From: Proteobacteria bacterium SG_bin6 | GTDB lineage: Bacteria > Pseudomonadota > Alphaproteobacteria > Sphingomonadales > Sphingomonadaceae | Direction of reading: 5' to 3' | Assembly (NCBI GenBank): GCA_002083435.1 | Contig: LWDJ01000030.1 | Location: 1 to 64,000 of the forward strand | Length of the DNA: 64,000 bases | Shown: positions 63,550-64,000 of the stretch, in pieces | How the letters are laid out: the number at the start of each line of letters is the position of its first letter | How positions within the stretch are numbered: the first letter of the stretch is position 1 | Position numbers and translations under genes: made by a program | The notes under the pieces: generated by a model | What the model was told of the DNA's origin: nothing | The model's database searches: none | The model's input: only the letters and a program-made list of their open reading frames with translations

Positions 63550-64000
63550 ATGCGGCTGCACCTGCATCTACTGTCGGATTCGACCGGCGAAACGCTCGAG
63601 ACGATCGCCAAGGCCGCGCTCGCGCAATATGATGACGTCGAGACGATCCGCCATTTCTGGCCGATGGTGCGCAGCGAAGCGCATCTCCAGCGCATCCTTC
63701 ACGAAATCGCGCAAAATCCGGGGCTGGTGCTGTTCACCTTGGTGAACCCCGAGACGCGCGCGACGCTCGAAGCCCAGTGCCGTGCGCTCGGCCTGCCGGC
63801 GGTCGCGCCGCTCGATCCGGTGACCGACGCGCTTTCGGCCTTGCTCGGCCAGACCGCCAAGGCGCGGCCCGGGCGCCAGCACGCGCTCGACGCGGCGTAT
63901 TTCGCGCGGGTCGAGGCGATCCAGTTCACCATCGCCCATGACGATGGCATCGCGCCCGAGGATTGGGAGGAGGCGGACATCGTGCTCGCCGGCGTCTCGC
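63550..64000 (+). CDS. ppsR: PpsR kinase/pyrophosphorylase, 5' part
   Basis: The first 150 residues of a DUF299 family regulator (PEP synthetase or pyruvate phosphate dikinase regulatory protein). HLHLLSDSTGETLETIAKAA (about 4-23) is the family start with the DSTGET motif; HFWPMVRSEAHLQRILHEIA and the acidic EDWEEADIVLAGVS follow. The frame runs off the window end, so the kinase P-loop is not visible. The ATG at 63550 is chosen; a GTG 3 bases upstream is possible. Confidence 0.88.
   Translation, partial: MRLHLHLLSDSTGETLETIAKAALAQYDDVETIRHFWPMVRSEAHLQRILHEIAQNPGLVLFTLVNPETRATLEAQCRALGLPAVAPLDPVTDALSALLGQTAKARPGRQHALDAAYFARVEAIQFTIAHDDGIAPEDWEEADIVLAGVS

Overview
The window comes from a GC-rich alphaproteobacterial chromosome, most likely a sphingomonad (Sphingomonadaceae). 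The assignment rests on the gene order on the right (leuS-lptE-holA, parB-parA-rsmG-mnmG-mnmE, rho, hemJ-hemE-ppsR), the Trb-type conjugation cluster with DUF736, DUF2840 and DUF2285 accessory genes on the left, and very GC-rich codon use. No database search was possible, so family names are from recognition of motifs and overall sequence.

Positions 1 to about 35564 look like most of an integrated conjugative element (ICE) joined to the 3' end of a tRNA-Gly(GCC) gene (35565-35639, minus strand, 3' end pointing into the element). Its far end, and presumably its integrase, lie left of the window. It has three parts. (a) 1-11938 is cargo: a short DUF2188/truncated patatin pair, then a five-gene plus-strand module encoding a WYL-type regulator, an SNF2-like helicase with a C-terminal DUF3883/PD-(D/E)XK-like end, an unassigned 283-aa protein with a D...QxK signature, a DUF1156 adenine-specific DNA methylase, and a DUF499 ATPase with an N-terminal HEPN motif. 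This module is the best candidate for an unusual anti-phage or restriction-like system. (b) 12137-28300 holds a LysR regulator and the minus-strand transfer genes: relaxase, traG/virD4, a CopG-like gene, an inserted nuclease-like gene, then trbB-C-D-E-J-K-L-F-G-I and DUF2274, mostly linked by ATGA-type overlaps. (c) 28297-35140 holds a lytic transglycosylase, DUF736 genes, a TraF-like peptidase, DUF2840, a RepA-type initiator followed by iteron-like repeats, HTH regulators including one gene split by a one-base frameshift, and the attachment region.

From the tRNA rightwards the DNA is core chromosome: cnoX, a LON-domain protein, a Trm112-like protein, ubiH-like, ftsK, lolA, a thiE-like gene, yggS, a HAD phosphatase, ribA, xthA, a DUF3576 lipoprotein, leuS, lptE, holA, parB, parA, rsmG, mnmG, mnmE, ogt, a dienelactone hydrolase, a terC-like gene, rho, hemJ, hemE and the start of ppsR. 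Five parS-like palindromes lie within 5 kb around parAB, and the hemE-ppsR gap has DnaA-box-like sequences, so this is probably the chromosome origin/centromere region. Sphingomonad-type extragenic palindromes occupy several gaps, and a structured minus-strand candidate small RNA lies upstream of xthA.
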